From Eucalyptus grandis (Eukaryota > Streptophyta > Magnoliopsida > Myrtales > Myrtaceae), in assembly GCF_016545825.1 (NCBI RefSeq), contig NC_052620.1, positions 1,736,001-1,800,000 on the forward strand: a stretch of DNA of 64,000 nt. The letters are read 5' to 3'. Positions within the stretch are counted from its first letter, which is position 1. Every line of letters begins with the position of its first letter. Positions 22,273 to 35,178 of the stretch are shown piece after piece. The notes beneath the pieces are model-generated. The model saw nothing but the letters and a program-made list of their open reading frames with translations, ran no database searches and was not told the origin of the DNA. The position numbers were made by a program, and so were the translations under genes.

Positions 22273-25200
22273 GCTTGACGACTTTACTTGGGGACTTCGG
22301 TTAAAACTCTTAGTGGACTTAGGCCAATTTTCTCTTTTATTTGAAAAATATATATATATATATATTTATTTATTTATTTGGTAGCGAGGATCCTAGGTAC
22401 AAACCTAACATTTAAGGTGTTAAATGTTCTTGCATGATGGGAGGTATAAGGGGAAGTGTTTGCTGACCTTTGTTTTGCAGGGAGGTGTAGGAATGTATGG
22501 TTTATTTTCATGAACGAAGTGTTGTTTGATATAAATTGTTGTATGTGCCTTACATTTAGCACTACACTATTGCACACACAACCTACCACCGGACTGGGGC
22601 CGCATATGATCATCTAGGATGGTATTGAGATGGATACCACTCCGACCGCATGCCCGTGGTACGAGTTGTCCATCTCAATCTTGAAGTTTCTTTTTTGGTG
22701 TCAAGAGTACCCACCTTGATCCACATGCCCGTGACTTAGGTTGGCTCTTTGACCAAGCCGGAGTCGTGAGGACCCGACTTACTCCACACGCCCGCAGCTA
22801 GTCTGATCATCCTTGTGGCTTCACTTTGCTAAACCTGTTTAGAGTAGAAATCAAGCCTCACATCTCATGTGCATGTCTATGTGATTGCCATTGATTTTCC
22901 TTGGTGAAGTAAGTCTTCTATCCCTATACTATGCAATTTACTTGCTTTATCATATTTTTGGTCCATCCATGACAATCTAGGTTAGTCATTTGATCTAATT
23001 CCTTTGTCAATTAGAAATTAAATGAGGAAATTGCCATGCAATGAATCATTTGAAAAAAACTTTGGAAATTTGTTATCAATTCCTGTCTTTACTTTTCTTA
23101 TTAAGAAGTTTCAAACTTTGGCTTTTCCTAGTTCATGTTTAGGAAATTTGGTTCTTGCTAGGGTGTCCTATTTTTCTAGTTATTTTTAGGAAATTCCCTT
23201 CTTGCACAGACTTTTCAATGAATGAATGAAAAAAATGAAAAAAATCGATTAGATCATTGTCATGGATTGATTCTCTATTTACACATCATGCTTACATATT
23301 CTCGTTCATTTGGATTAGGTGATTATGGAACGATCCTGCTCACCCATCCGTACACGGTCAAGAGCTAAAATGACAGATCAAAACAAGTGAGAAATTCCAA
23401 CTCGAAGGAGAAAGCTGAGAGACTTTTAAACCATCTCATTTTCCTGAGGACCAAGGAGGGTGAAGAACTCAAGCACACATGAATCATGAGCATTACTTTC
23501 TTAGCTTGATGAGAAAGAATTTGAAAAGGCACATCAGGTTTCAATGATAGATCAATTGACCCAATTGTTACTCAACAAGTTTGAGAACACATTCCTAAAG
23601 ATTTAATGAAATGAGGGGCAAGTAAAGAGGACCATCATTCTCTAGTGGAAGAGGTACATCTCGTCCTCGAATATAATTAATTTTGGAAAATGACACTTTG
23701 TTTTTTTCCTCGCAAATGACAAATTAGGGGCATGACGGATTTTGGTAGTGACCCAACTGAGACAAAATCTCTACCTAAACCAAAATGGATATTTCATGTT
23801 CATTTACTTTGATGTTGCATGGTATTCTATTCATGGACGTTGATTTGTGCAGGGTCAGAAGCAAGAATGGAGAATTCATCAAATCAAAGATCGAATTTTC
23901 AGCCTCGATTAATCAATTTGTATGTTTGTTCCCTCTTGATAGAGGCAATCCAAGGATGCCCTTTGCTGAGATAGTCCCTTCGTGGGACAATTCCTTGAAT
24001 GAACGCTTGATATCATGTTTTTCATCCTTATAAAACCATGTTTTGAGTGTGGTAAATTGTCTGTTTTGAAGTCGCAAAAACTTTTCATGCTTAAAGTTGC
24101 TGGACTCTTTTGAAAAGAAAATTTCCATGGTGATTTTACCTATTTAGCTCACCAATTTCATGTGGAGTTTTGTCAAGATGGACAATTCAATTGAGTGACA
24201 TCAAATGCTTAAGAATGCAAAATGAGACGTGTTAGGATGATGAAAGGCAAGTCTTATCTTATACACAGTCCCCTACTTATACATTTATGAGATGAGTGAA
24301 GAAAGTTTCATAACTACAAGATAAAGAGTTTTCTCGCGAAAGGTACGATGACCGAAATGATGAGGGGCAATTCATTTCTCTATCCAAAACATTACATATG
24401 ATCCATTGATTAACTCCTTTGGGTCCCATACACTTATGAAGATCTCTTTTCAAATTACCCCTATCAAGAACCACCCCACATCGGGGCAAATGGGAGGTAA
24501 GATGGCTTCAAGAGGTAAGGAAAATGAAAAGAAATTTTCTTGATCTCACTTGCATTAATCTTCAAGTCGTGCTATTATATTGAATTCATGTGGTAATTTA
24601 AGTGCCTCAAGATGATGACGAGCATTTCTTTCTCTATCATACATACTTATATCCTTTGCATAGCCCACTTGAGCCTGCAATTTTATTTCTTTAAACCCAG
24701 TTGGTGATCATCCCCCACATTGAGGCAAGGCAAAAGGTGATTGTTCAAATAGTATGGTCTGGAGTGCTGACAGAAGACGAAGACCTCCCAAAAGTCCAAA
24801 TGTTGAAAATACCATATGGCCATTCAATATAACTAAGGGGCATGAAAAAGTAGTATGCTTGGTAAAAGCAAGGCCAATGCCCATGAGAAAAGAAGTGAAG
24901 AAAAATGAATGAGAACTAGGGGCATGAAAGTAGTGTGCCTGGTAAAAGTAAGGCCGATGCCCATAGATGAAAATGAAAAAAAAAATGGAGTCAAGATAGA
25001 TGACTATCAGTTGCAAAGATTGTACCCCTAATGGAGCAGTATTCAAAGAGCACAAATATCGTGTTTTTACTGTTAGTGGAGCACATTGCCAAGATAATCC
25101 CTGATGGTGAAAAAGAAAACTGGTGACAATGCCAAGATGATCATCAACTCTCACCATTTTCACATATTTTGAGCCTAGTGATCCTTTTGTTTCTCAACTT

Positions 25201-25849
25201 ATGAACCCAGCCTATGTGATGTCCCTTGCAAAGCCTCTTCTGATTAGGGCACTTGAATTAACATGGGAGTTCATATGTTTATAAGCATTGCGTGAAGAAG
25301 TGTGAGCAAGATTATTCCTTTCTCATTTTGCAGGGTTCTTGACTTGTAAACTTGGAGATAATTGTGAAATTGTTCTTTCAATAGCCTTGACTCAAAGAGT
25401 CCCCTTTGTTAAGCCATTGACCAAGCCCTCATTACGGTCTTTGTTAAAGACCTCTTAGATTGGTAGGGTCGTACTGCTTACGAGAATACTCGGACCATTG
25501 TTGATATGGTGATATTGAGTGATTCTCATAAAATAGCCCTTCTGAATGAGAGTGAGTGAAAGTCCTTTCTAACTGAAAGTCTCTCATTTAGTATTCTTAA
25601 GAAATCCATGTCATTGTCTTAAACGACAATTCTTTCTTGTGGAAATTTGGGCAATGTATATATGGTAAAGTTATTATGCATAAACCTCGATTGAATGGAT
25701 GGAAACAAACTTTGAAATATGCATTCTAGAGTAGCTCAAATTGTCTACGTCTTTAATGAATGCATATAAGTTTTTACTCAAATCATGTTTGATAGGTAAT
25801 ATTTCCTTGAAGATCGAGTAATACTTGACATTCAAGTTACTCCCTGAAG

Positions 25850-26620
25850 CCTTTAGACCTGGTGTCCCTTTTCATTGACTCAGTGTGCTTTCGTAGCCCG
25901 ATGTCCCTTTAATAGACTTGGCGTGCTTCCGTAGCCCGGAGTTCCTAACATGGCGTGCTTTCTAGCCCAGTGTCCCTTTTCATTGACTCGGCGTGCTTTC
26001 GTAACCTGATGTCCTTTTTAATAGACCCGGTGTGCTTCCGTAGCCCGGAGTTCTTGACCTGGCGTGTTTTCGTAGCCTAGAGTCCTTTTCATTGACTCGA
26101 CGTGATTCCGTAGCCCGATGTTTCTTTTAATAGACCTAGCGTGCTTCCGTAGCCGGAGTTTTTGACCTGGCGTGCTTTCGTAGCCCAGAGTCCTTTTTAT
26201 TGACTCGGCGTACTTTCATAACCCGATATCCATTTTAATAGACTCGGCATGCTTCTGTAGCCCCGTGTCTTTTTTCATTGACTTGGCGTGCTTCCGTAAC
26301 TCAATGTCCCTTTTAATAGACTTAGTGTGCTTTCGTAGCCCGAAGTTCGTGACCTGGCGTGCTTTTGTAGCCAAGAGTCATTCTTTATCGACTTAGCGTG
26401 CTTCCATAGCCCAGTATCCATTTATATTGACCTGGCGTGTTTTCATAGCCCAAAGTTCATTTTTATCAAACTAGCGTGCTTCTGTAGCCCGGATTTCTTT
26501 TATCGACTTGGCGTGCTTTCGTAACTCAGAGTCCTTTTCATCGACATGGCGTGAGTCCCTCTATGAAATTGGCGTGCTTCCGTAACCCGAAGTTCTTCTT
26601 AATTGACCCTCGATTGAGCT
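25850..26620 (+). repeat. Tandem array 1 in N2
   Basis: Units of about 41 bp with the core 'ggcgtgcttycgtagcccg' alternate three connecting texts ('tcattgactcg', 'ttttaatagac', 'agttcttgacct'), giving a higher-order period of roughly 125 bp. Units are diverged and some are shortened. Confidence 0.75.
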
Positions 26621-26639
26621 ATCTCCCAAAGGTTTTTCT

Positions 26640-27150
26640 CCAGTTTCAATTTGATTAAGGCGACTGAAGAAAGATTCAAGTCCTAGTCAGATGATCTATA
26701 TTACAATGCTAGGCAACTGAAGAAAGGTTCGGGTCCTAGCTAAGCAAATCCTCAGTTTAGACGACCATAGAAATGTATGGGTCCTAAACAATATTTGCTA
26801 CTTTAATAGGCGACTGTAGAAAGGTATGGGTTATGGAAAAACTGTTCCCCATTTAGGCGACCGTAGAAAGGTACGGGTCCTAGAAATTGATTTCCTATTC
26901 AGGCGACCGTAGAAAGTTACAGGTTCTGGAAAGTGAATCCTCGTTTAGGCAATCGTAGAAAGGTATGGGTCATAGACAATATTTATTACTCTAACATGTG
27001 ATTGTAGAAAGGTATAGATCCTAGACACAACCAAACACTGCCATACTAGGCGACCGTAGAAAGGTACAGGTCCTAGGAAAGCGGTTTCCTTACAAAGCCT
27101 CATTACTATTCTAGATGACTGTAGAAAGGTACGAGTCCTGGACATGTAAC
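26640..27150 (+). repeat. Tandem array 2 in N2
   Basis: About ten copies of a core 'gcgaccgtagaaaggtacgg' followed by 'gtcctag', spaced 45-60 bp apart with variable spacers. Confidence 0.8.
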
Positions 27151-27373
27151 ACCAGCTATCTTGAATTACTCTACCCTCCGTGAAGGTAAGTCATTCTAGG
27201 TAAGTTCCCTTACCATTTGCATTAGCATTTCCATGTATCACATAAATTGCTTTCAAAAATGGAATTCATTTTCCAACAAAAAAAATCATTCATGGCATGT
27301 GTATAATAAAAATTTTGGTCTCGATTTGTCTTTGAATGTAACCTCTACGAGCTCACCTTCAAAGATGGGCAAT

Positions 27374-28598
27374 TATTAACACCTAAATTTTGACGACCAA
27401 GTTATTTATTTATTGTATTAAAAATTAGAGATTAATTTTTAACCCTAAAAATTTAAAAATTTAAAAATTAATTAATTAATTGCATATCATATAGTTTTAG
27501 ATGCATTTATTCTTTTAATTTGCATTTTCATTGAACTAGTGACAGATGGGTTTGATTTAATGATTTTGAGCTTTAAATTTACAAATTGGATTAAGCCCAC
27601 AAAGAGAGCAAATTGGCCCAAGCCCATATCGTCAAGGAGATATTACGAACTCATCTTTACGAGATTTCAAATCTAAGAAAAATCCTATCGCAATTTTGAA
27701 AAATCGATGGAGAATATTCATTTTTACAAAGGAAATCTAGAAGAGATGTTGAAAATAAAAAGTAATATTGCGTTCGGAAAAGAAATCTTTATGAATATTG
27801 ATTTAATCATTGGCCTATAAAAGGGTTGTTCGCGTAGGGTTTTCGGGGCCATGCGTATTGAATACACGGCCACGTATATGGGTTTTTGTTTAATCGAATG
27901 AGGGTTTCTATTTTTTGGGCGTAAAATAAACTGAAGAATAAGAGGAAAAGTCTTTCTTCGGTTTTAGGTTTTTTTTGGGGTGTTTTCTTTCATTCCTTGG
28001 AGAGAGAGACACAAAAGAAAAAAAAAGCTACTGGGAGAAAGGGAAAAGTCACAGTCAACAAGAGGGCGTAACAATACAAGACGAGAGGGAGAAAGGGACG
28101 TGCACCAGCAAAGGAAAAAAGGAAAAAAGCAAAAAAGGAAAAAAGAAAAAAAGAAAAAAAGAGATTGTTCGTCTTCTCAAGGAGCTCTTCCGCCGCTGCT
28201 TGTCCCCACGACGTCGCGCCACTGCACCCCTGCGCCGTCGCTGCTTTGCCGCCTGTGTCCGGTAGCTAGCTTTGAAAGCTTTGCCATCGCTCGTCCCTTG
28301 TGCTATTCATTGCCTTGCAGTCGGGATCGGGTACTTGTTCGCCGCGTTGACACTGCTTGCAGCCGAAGCCCGCAACGCCTCCGTCACCATCTCTCCGCCA
28401 GCACTGACGCCTGCTGCAGCCATGACGCTGCGCCATTGCTTGTTTCCACCACGACACAGCCGCTGTCTCGATCTGCCTGCTCGAGCGCTCCGACGTTGGC
28501 AGATTTGAGTCGGTCGCCGCTCCACTATAGCACGAGCCTTCATCGCCAGCTCGACGCCCTTGCTCGCCTGTAGCCACGTCTGCTGTCGCCTCTGCCGG
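27374..28598 (+). repeat. N2 LTR2, part 1
   Basis: It matches 19794-20005 and 20035-20380 of LTR1, with about 650 bp extra in between that holds the promoter-like segment. It is cut at ...GCCGG by N3a. Confidence 0.75.
27816..27824 (+). promoter_or_regulatory. TATA box in N2 LTR2
   Basis: TATAAAAGG in 'ggcctataaaagggttg' is a canonical plant TATA box. A pyrimidine-rich and then C/G-rich leader follows. The equivalent sequence is absent from LTR1. Confidence 0.6.
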
Positions 28599-29671
28599 TG
28601 TGGCACCCCCAAAATGGCCCCCGATCTGCTAGAGTCGCCACAATTCACTTACCTTTCACTTGCCCTAATAATATGTCACTCTGATACCATAGAATTATAG
28701 TGGGTCCATAAGTCCTAGGGGTTTATGTCATTTAAATCGGTCCTAGCGTAGTTCATGTAGCAGAAGCATATTCAAAAGCTCCCTATCCCATACTCAAATA
28801 AAATAATGCAATGCACACCAACTACACATTCTATATATACAAGTTAGAGCCGAACACTTTTACTTACATAACTTGATGGACATCATGAGTCGGTACATCA
28901 AAAGGCCAAGACTTTTCTAAGCTCGGCTATAACCAAAAGTACCCAACTCCATAGCAGTCATGTACATTGGTCCATCATCCAGTGTTGGCGGTCCAAAAAG
29001 CTTCATCTTCCCTCCATTGCACTCAGTCACACCCAACTCGGTCACCGGTGGCGGCGGCAAGATCCCCAAAGATAATCCCCGTCGCGGTGGACATGCACGG
29101 ACAAGAACTCCTGAATGACGAGGCCGGCGGGTGATCCAACGTCTTACAAAACCAGAACTGTGGCATCCCGGAATTTCAAAGCCAAGCCTTAAGGTGTGTT
29201 AAATGTCTTTAATTAGGTGATAGAATTTTATGGCTTATGCTTAAGCCAATTTGCCCTTGTATTTGATGAATTTTGCTTGTATTGTGGAAATTTAAATTTA
29301 ATTAGTTAATGCTTGGCCATATGATTTAAATTTCAATAATTGAAATATCCCAAGACTTTGTCCAAGATGAAATTTGAATTTAGAAATATTTATAAAAAAT
29401 AATTTCAAAAAAAAAAAAAGAGAAAAAGGGTTAAAATTCGAAATGGGCCTTGGGCCCATTAGCCTAGAGCTTGGTGGGCCAAGCTAGTCGGCCCATTGGG
29501 CCCAAGAGAGGGAGCTCGACCAGCCCAAGGGGGAATGGCCGGATGGGCCTAAGCCCAAGCCCATTGAAAAATCAAATTTCAAAAATAAAGATTACAAGTG
29601 GCATAAAGGAATGGCATGCATTGGCCATGGTTGAGGTGGATTAATCATTGCAAATGATGGGCTTTAGAGGA

Positions 29672-29680
29672 TATAAAAGG
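29672..29680 (+). promoter_or_regulatory. TATA box in N4
   Basis: TATAAAAGG in 'gaggatataaaaggggatt', about 190 bp upstream of the putative donor. The segment between is rich in GAGAGA and then CCGCCG. Confidence 0.6.
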
Positions 29681-29865
29681 GGATTAGGAGAGAGAGTGGC
29701 CGGCTCTTGCTTCATTTCCGTCCAAGAGGGGTGTGCGAGAGAGAGAGGGCTTGAGAGAAAGAGAGAAACCGAGAGGGAAGGAGGCGGAGCCGAGAGGGAG
29801 GTGCCGCCGTTCGTCCGCCGTCCGACCGTCCTACGCCGCCGTGTGTTGCTGTGTTCTTCTTTAAG

Positions 29866-32279
29866 GCAAGTGGGGGTCCATAACTTCTCTTGCATGTTGT
29901 TTTTGTTGGTTGCATGTTAGATTCTAGGTGTGGTTTGGACGAAATACCGAAGTAAGGGTTGAATGTGTTCATGTTATGTGGCTGTTTCCGTTCGGTTTGT
30001 GGTAGACAGTTTCTTATTCGAGCTTGCATGTGTATTTAGAGTGTGATTTTGGCTTTGGTGTCTTCATGAAAGTTGAATCTAACATCTTGAGGTATGACAT
30101 ACTCGAATTTCATGAAAAACGATGGTGATATGAGGGGTCAAAAGTTCTATTTCACGGAGGCTTTAGATCTGCGAATTTCCTACTGACCTCTTGATGATTT
30201 CTTGATTGCATGTTGATTTCTGTTGGAGATCTCACTTTGTTGTCTTCATGAAAGTTGTTGGTAACATCCTAAAATACAACATACTCAAATTTGAAGAGAA
30301 ATGAACAAGTGTAGCCTAGTTAATCGGCTAGATCTTTGAGACGGATGGTTCTGTTGAAGTGAACCGAGACACCCGAGACTTCAAGGACCTAAAAGAGGAT
30401 CATACTTTGGTTATTTAACCTAGATCTCTTCATGAAACTTGTAAAGGACACATTGATACATAACATACTCGAATTTCAGAAGAAAAGAAAGAGATTTGAT
30501 GGGTCAAACCTAATTTTTTCGGTGATGTACGTTCTGGACGAAACGGTAGAGGTTCCAGAAGCTTCAGGGAGTTGTATAAATTAATATATTAAGAATTTGG
30601 CGAAGAGTTCTACATGAAGAATGCACGAAAATGTGTTGGCTATCACCCTGTAAAATTTGGGAATTTTCGGAGGTCATATGAGTATTTTAATTGAATTAAT
30701 TCGAAAACTGTGCAATCTGGCCATTTTCCGAATGTTGTGTCTATTTTGTGGAAATTTCGGAAATTATGTAAAATGCAAATTAGCCATGGATTTAATGAGA
30801 AATTTGATTCTAATTGTTTGTTTAATGATTGATTGAAGGTTATGATTTTTGGAAAATCATAAATATTAAATATAATATGTATTTATGAAAATAAATAAAT
30901 ATAATAATAAAATAATAAAATAATAAAATAATAATAAAATAATAAAATAAAGGTGGATTATTTTATTGGCCATGAGTCCTATGGAATTATGATGCATTGC
31001 TATATGACATTGATGCATGTATGATCATGAATTATGATGTATTGTTATATGGCATTGATGTATGAATGATCATGAATTATGATGCATTGTTATATGGCAT
31101 TGACGCATGTATGATTATGAATCATGATGCATGTGTGTGGATCATATGTCATGAAATAATAAGATGAAAAGGATGATAAAAAGTGGAAAGTGGTATGTGA
31201 GTAAGAGGTTGTGGCGGAGGATGTTGTCTCAGGTGGCTGTGGCGTAATTCCCGAGAGATTCCACAGGAGTTTCGGGATGCCGGAATGTGGGGGCCGGAAG
31301 TCCGGTTGTATCTCGGATACATGCCCGAAGTGACTCGCGATGCCAGGATTAGGGTGCGAGATCCCCGGTTAGAAGGGTAAAGACCGGAAGTCCCTGTCGG
31401 AGGTTTCTGCCCGAAGGGAGGTTCCTCGTGATGCTAGTTGAGGTGCGAGATGCCCGGAATGTGGGGGGCCGGAAGCCCAGTGGCCATGAGATGGCTGGAA
31501 TGCTGGGAACCCTGTCGGAGGTTTCTGCCCGAAGGGTGATGATCAAATTGATCATGGAATCTTGTCGGAGGTTTCTGCCCGAAGGATTGATAATGATACC
31601 CCGTCGGAGGTTTCGCCGAAGGATGGTGATGATTTGAGAAAGATAATGTGGGGATCAATTGATAAATAAAAATGGAAATTGATCTATGATGTGATATGCA
31701 TTGTGATGCATGGCCAATGATGACGTGATGTGATATGCATGGTGATGCATGGTTAATGATGATGTGATATGCATGGTGATGCATGGCTAATGATGATATG
31801 ATGTGATATGCATGGTGATGCATGGTTAATGATGATGTGATATGCATGGTGATGCATGGCCAATGATGACATGATGTGATATGCATGGTGATGCATGGTT
31901 AATGATGATGTGATATGCATGGTGATGCATGGCTAATGATGATATGATGTGATATGCATGGTGATGCATGGTTAATGATGATGTGATATGCATGGTGATG
32001 CATGGCCAATGATGACATGATGTGATATGCATGGTGATGCATGGTTAATGATGATGTGATATGCATGGTGATGCATGGCTAATGATGATATGATGTGATA
32101 TGCATGGTGATGCATGGTTAATGATGATATGTATGCTATGATGATGCATGAATACGCTTGTCATCAAAAAGGTAAGTGATGCCTCGATTGTATGATGGTA
32201 TGCATGGTGCAGAGTTGTTATTGGATTTCCCTATCTCGCCGAGTGGTTGTACTCACCCATTTTGGGGATAACATTTCAG
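29866..32279 (+). promoter_or_regulatory. Putative LTR-internal intron in N4
   Basis: The donor CTTTAAG|GCAAGT and the acceptor GATAACATTTCAG lie 2414 nt apart. The acceptor is preceded by GAGT-GGTTGT-ACTC (about 32241-32254) and CCCA-TTT-TGGG. Confidence 0.45.
31683..32125 (+). repeat. N4 tandem array with higher-order structure
   Basis: Units of 37 and 36 bp sharing 'gatatgcatggtgatgcatgg' text alternate to make a 73 bp dimer. Alternate dimers carry 'ggctaat' or 'ggccaat', giving a 146 bp higher-order period for about three copies. Confidence 0.8.
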
Positions 32280-33429
32280 ATTAGCACTATGCCGCTGCTC
32301 CTTGTTTCGCGTGGCGTGTTTTACGGTATTCCGTCGACGTCGAGGTGGAGATGACTGAGATAGACTGTCCCTCGGTACCGGATTGACTTTTATCCGAGTA
32401 CGATGCTTAGTCATGTATGATATCGGCCTGGCTGGGGGCCCTGTCATACAAGAGTTTTTGTCCGTGCACGTCCGTCGAGATGGTGCTATGCGAGGATCTT
32501 GCCGCCGCCACCACCCGACCTTGCACCGGATGGGTGTGAGATCGCACGCGAGTAGGAGCTAGACCGCTTTTTGGTATAGATAGTTGACGCTCGTGATGGG
32601 AGGGTTTTTGTGCTCATATGATGTTAGAGGTCGGAGTTCCTTTTTTGAGATTTTAGGTGGGACATGGCAGAGTCTTAACCTTTTATGTTCCTTTTGTACC
32701 GACCCGAGGAAAAACCCCATCTCGCTATATGTATGTATGTAAGCAAAGCGTCAACGTTATTTATAAAATCCTGATGTGTAGTTGGTGTGTATTTGTATCA
32801 TGGGTTAGTAAGGGAGATGGAGATGTCTAATTTGCTTCCGCTATGAGTCGCGCATGGGACCGTTTTTAAAAAAAAAAAAATGCCTGTAATCTGGCAAGGC
32901 TTAATTTAGCCAAGAGATAGAAATGGTAAAAGATGTAACACCGGCGCTGGTGACGACCTGCGAAGGGTTCGGGGTGTCACAAGAACCCGCACACGAACAA
33001 AAACTAACCCCCGTATCTCGGGGTGATGATGCTCCGAACACTCGCACTCGACATCGGTTGGTATGCCATAGAAAGTACCGAGGGTGACTGGCGACAGAGA
33101 CATATCTTCTAGTCTGAAATGTTAGTCGCTAAAAGGGGTGAGTACAACCACTCAGCAGTAAAAAATCCATCAAACTACACAATGCAACAAGCAAGACAAC
33201 CAAGATATCATGTGAAATGCACATATCATCCATGCAATCATGCATATATCTCCAGAAGATCCATTCAATGCCTTAATGACCACATTTTCAATGCAAATAG
33301 TACCAACTCAAATTCATAGACAATTTATGTACCATGCCATATGCACACACGTGTGCATGTTTCATTTCCCATTTTGATATTCAAAAGGATCTCATTTTAC
33401 CCAGGGATTAGTATTTGCATCCCTCATGG

Positions 33430-33630
33430 CTCTCACACCCAACCTGGCATTGCGAGACCTCCGGCACACACCTCCGGGCATTTCACACCCCAACTGGTAT
33501 CACGAGGCCTCCGGCACACACCTCCGGGCATTTCACACCCCAACTGGTATCACGAGGCCTCCGGCACACACCTCCGGGCATCCGACACACACCTTTGGAC
33601 ATCCGACACACACCTCCGGACAACCCAACA
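33430..33630 (-). repeat. Tandem repeats in N3a
   Basis: A unit of about 60 bp with 'acctccgggcatttcacacc' and 'ggtatcacgaggcctccgg' is repeated about three times, then shortened variants follow. It is the counterpart of the repeats in N3b, N4 and G1. Confidence 0.75.
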
Positions 33631-34452
33631 CTCTTGGGGCATCGTCGACTCAGCCGTCTGACGGTATCATCAACATCACAATATATACATATGTGGTTCA
33701 CTTTGAAAAATAACATTTGATGCAATCCAATCATAAGTTTCCATGAGTTTACAAAGTCTCATCAATCTCATTTTTCTTGATGTCATATGATATGCTAAAT
33801 TTCACTGCATCCATTGTATAAATGAAGACCCAAGGCATCACAACTCATAGAGCAATTCATTTGTTCTTGAAAATAAAACAATTTTTGGATAAAACAGAAT
33901 GCACTCTTTTAATTGAAATTCTGGAAAAAATAGTAAATGATCTTAATAAATTCTAAAAATTTAACATGTTATAAACAAGATCTAGAGAAAAAGGTTTTAT
34001 GAAGAACACCAAGTCAAGAAAACTTCGTATGAATCGCAATGGTCCATGCATCACAGCCATAAATCTTCAAACATCACTATTGCACAGTTTTAATAACAAA
34101 TTCGGTATAACCCCTAAATGAACTCAGAAAATTCTGAAATTTTGATATGTTATAGATAAAACCTAGAGGTAAAATTTTTGTGAAGAAATCAAAGTCGGAT
34201 TTATGATAGATCAAGAGATATAATCACCATAACTCTCCCTAACCCTCGGTAACAGTTTCCAGATTTAACTCTTTCAAAGAAAAATCATTTCACCAACCAA
34301 TACTTGACCGTTTCTCCACAAATTTTAGTATGTTACTCTCAAGATGTCATCTACAACTTTCATCAAGGACATGAAGTCAAATTTCAACTAGATAATTGCA
34401 TAAAATTCACGGAATTGCCAAAGGTCAAGTTGTTTTTCCATGAAACAGTTTA

Positions 34453-35178
34453 GGCTGCGTTTGTTTTATATCTTTTTCTGTTTCCAAACACTTTTTCTGT
34501 TTTTTTGTTCCTAGGAACAAAAAGGAACAGAAACGCGTTTGTTTGTATTTTTTTTTTTTTTTCAAAATTATTTTTTTGTTCCTAGAAACACATCTGGAAC
34601 AAAACAAGAAACAAAAAAAAAGTTGTTTCTTGTTTCTGGAATAAAATTCAGAAACACTTTTCATTTTCTTTTCTTTTTTTTCTTCTTCTTTTTTCTTTCT
34701 TTTTTCTTTCTTTTTCTTTGGCCGGTCGCTGGCCTCGGCCAGGCCGACGACCGGCCATCGAGGGCCAGCGACCTCGTCGGAGCGTCGCCGGCCGCCGGCG
34801 AGGCTGAGCGTTGCCGGCCCGGTGAAGCTTCGGCCTCGCCTTGGCCGGGTGAGGCCGTCGGCCCTCGTTGGCTGGTCGCCGGCCATGGCCGAGGCCGGCG
34901 ATCGTCCAAAGAAGAAAAAAGGAAAAAGGAAAAAGAAAAAAAGGAAAAAGAAATAAGAAAATAAAAAGAAAATAGAAAAAATAAAATAAAAATATTAAAA
35001 AATAAAAGAAATAAAAAAATTATACAAATTTACCAAACGTGTTTCGTTCATTTTTATTTCCGAAACAAGTTTACCAAACACGTTTTTTTGTTCAAAAATT
35101 GTTCCTCGAAACTGAAACACTTTTTTCTATTTCTATTTCTGGAACAGTTTTTAAACAGAAATGTTACCAAACGCGTCC
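34453..35178 (-). mobile_element. MITE-A (PIF/Harbinger-like, about 730 bp) in N3a
   Basis: The ends GGCTGCGTTTG and CAAACGCGTCC form short inverted repeats, with TTA/TTG outside. The interior has T-rich and A-rich arms around a very GC-rich core (about 34720-34905). The same plan occurs in MITE-B at 54639-55323. There is no transposase. The family assignment is an inference from end sequence and 3 bp flanks. Confidence 0.55.

Larger units (their letters stand above)
22273..27373 (+). other. N2 internal region, non-coding
   Basis: No gag, protease, RT or integrase motifs were found on either strand. Short frames (for example 23785-24033 and 24708-25163) have no recognisable domain. The right third is two tandem arrays. 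A purine-rich stretch (CAAAGATGGGCAATTA) abuts LTR2 and could be the polypurine tract. The element would need enzymes supplied by an autonomous relative. Confidence 0.6.
29159..32981 (+). mobile_element. N4: solo LTR (3.8 kb) inside N3a
   Basis: It starts TGTGGCATCCCGG and ends GGGGTGTCACA, with AGAAC on both sides (29154-29158 and 32982-32986). It is the same LTR family as N3a and N3b but in the opposite orientation. It has a TATA box at 29672-29680, a purine-rich leader, donor AAG|GCAAGT at 29866, repeats, hairpin, and acceptor at 32279. It has no internal genes. Confidence 0.85.

Noticed and set aside
25850..27150. CRISPR-like repeat-spacer pattern in array 2
   Set aside because: Spacers are themselves related and uneven, repeats are degenerate, there are no cas genes, and the DNA is a plant retrotransposon.
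34425..34964. Lys-rich and Gly/Ala/Arg-rich ORFs in MITE-A (and 54807-55361 in MITE-B)
   Set aside because: Open frames on both strands across homopolymer arms and a GC core; no start context or domain, and not conserved between the two copies.
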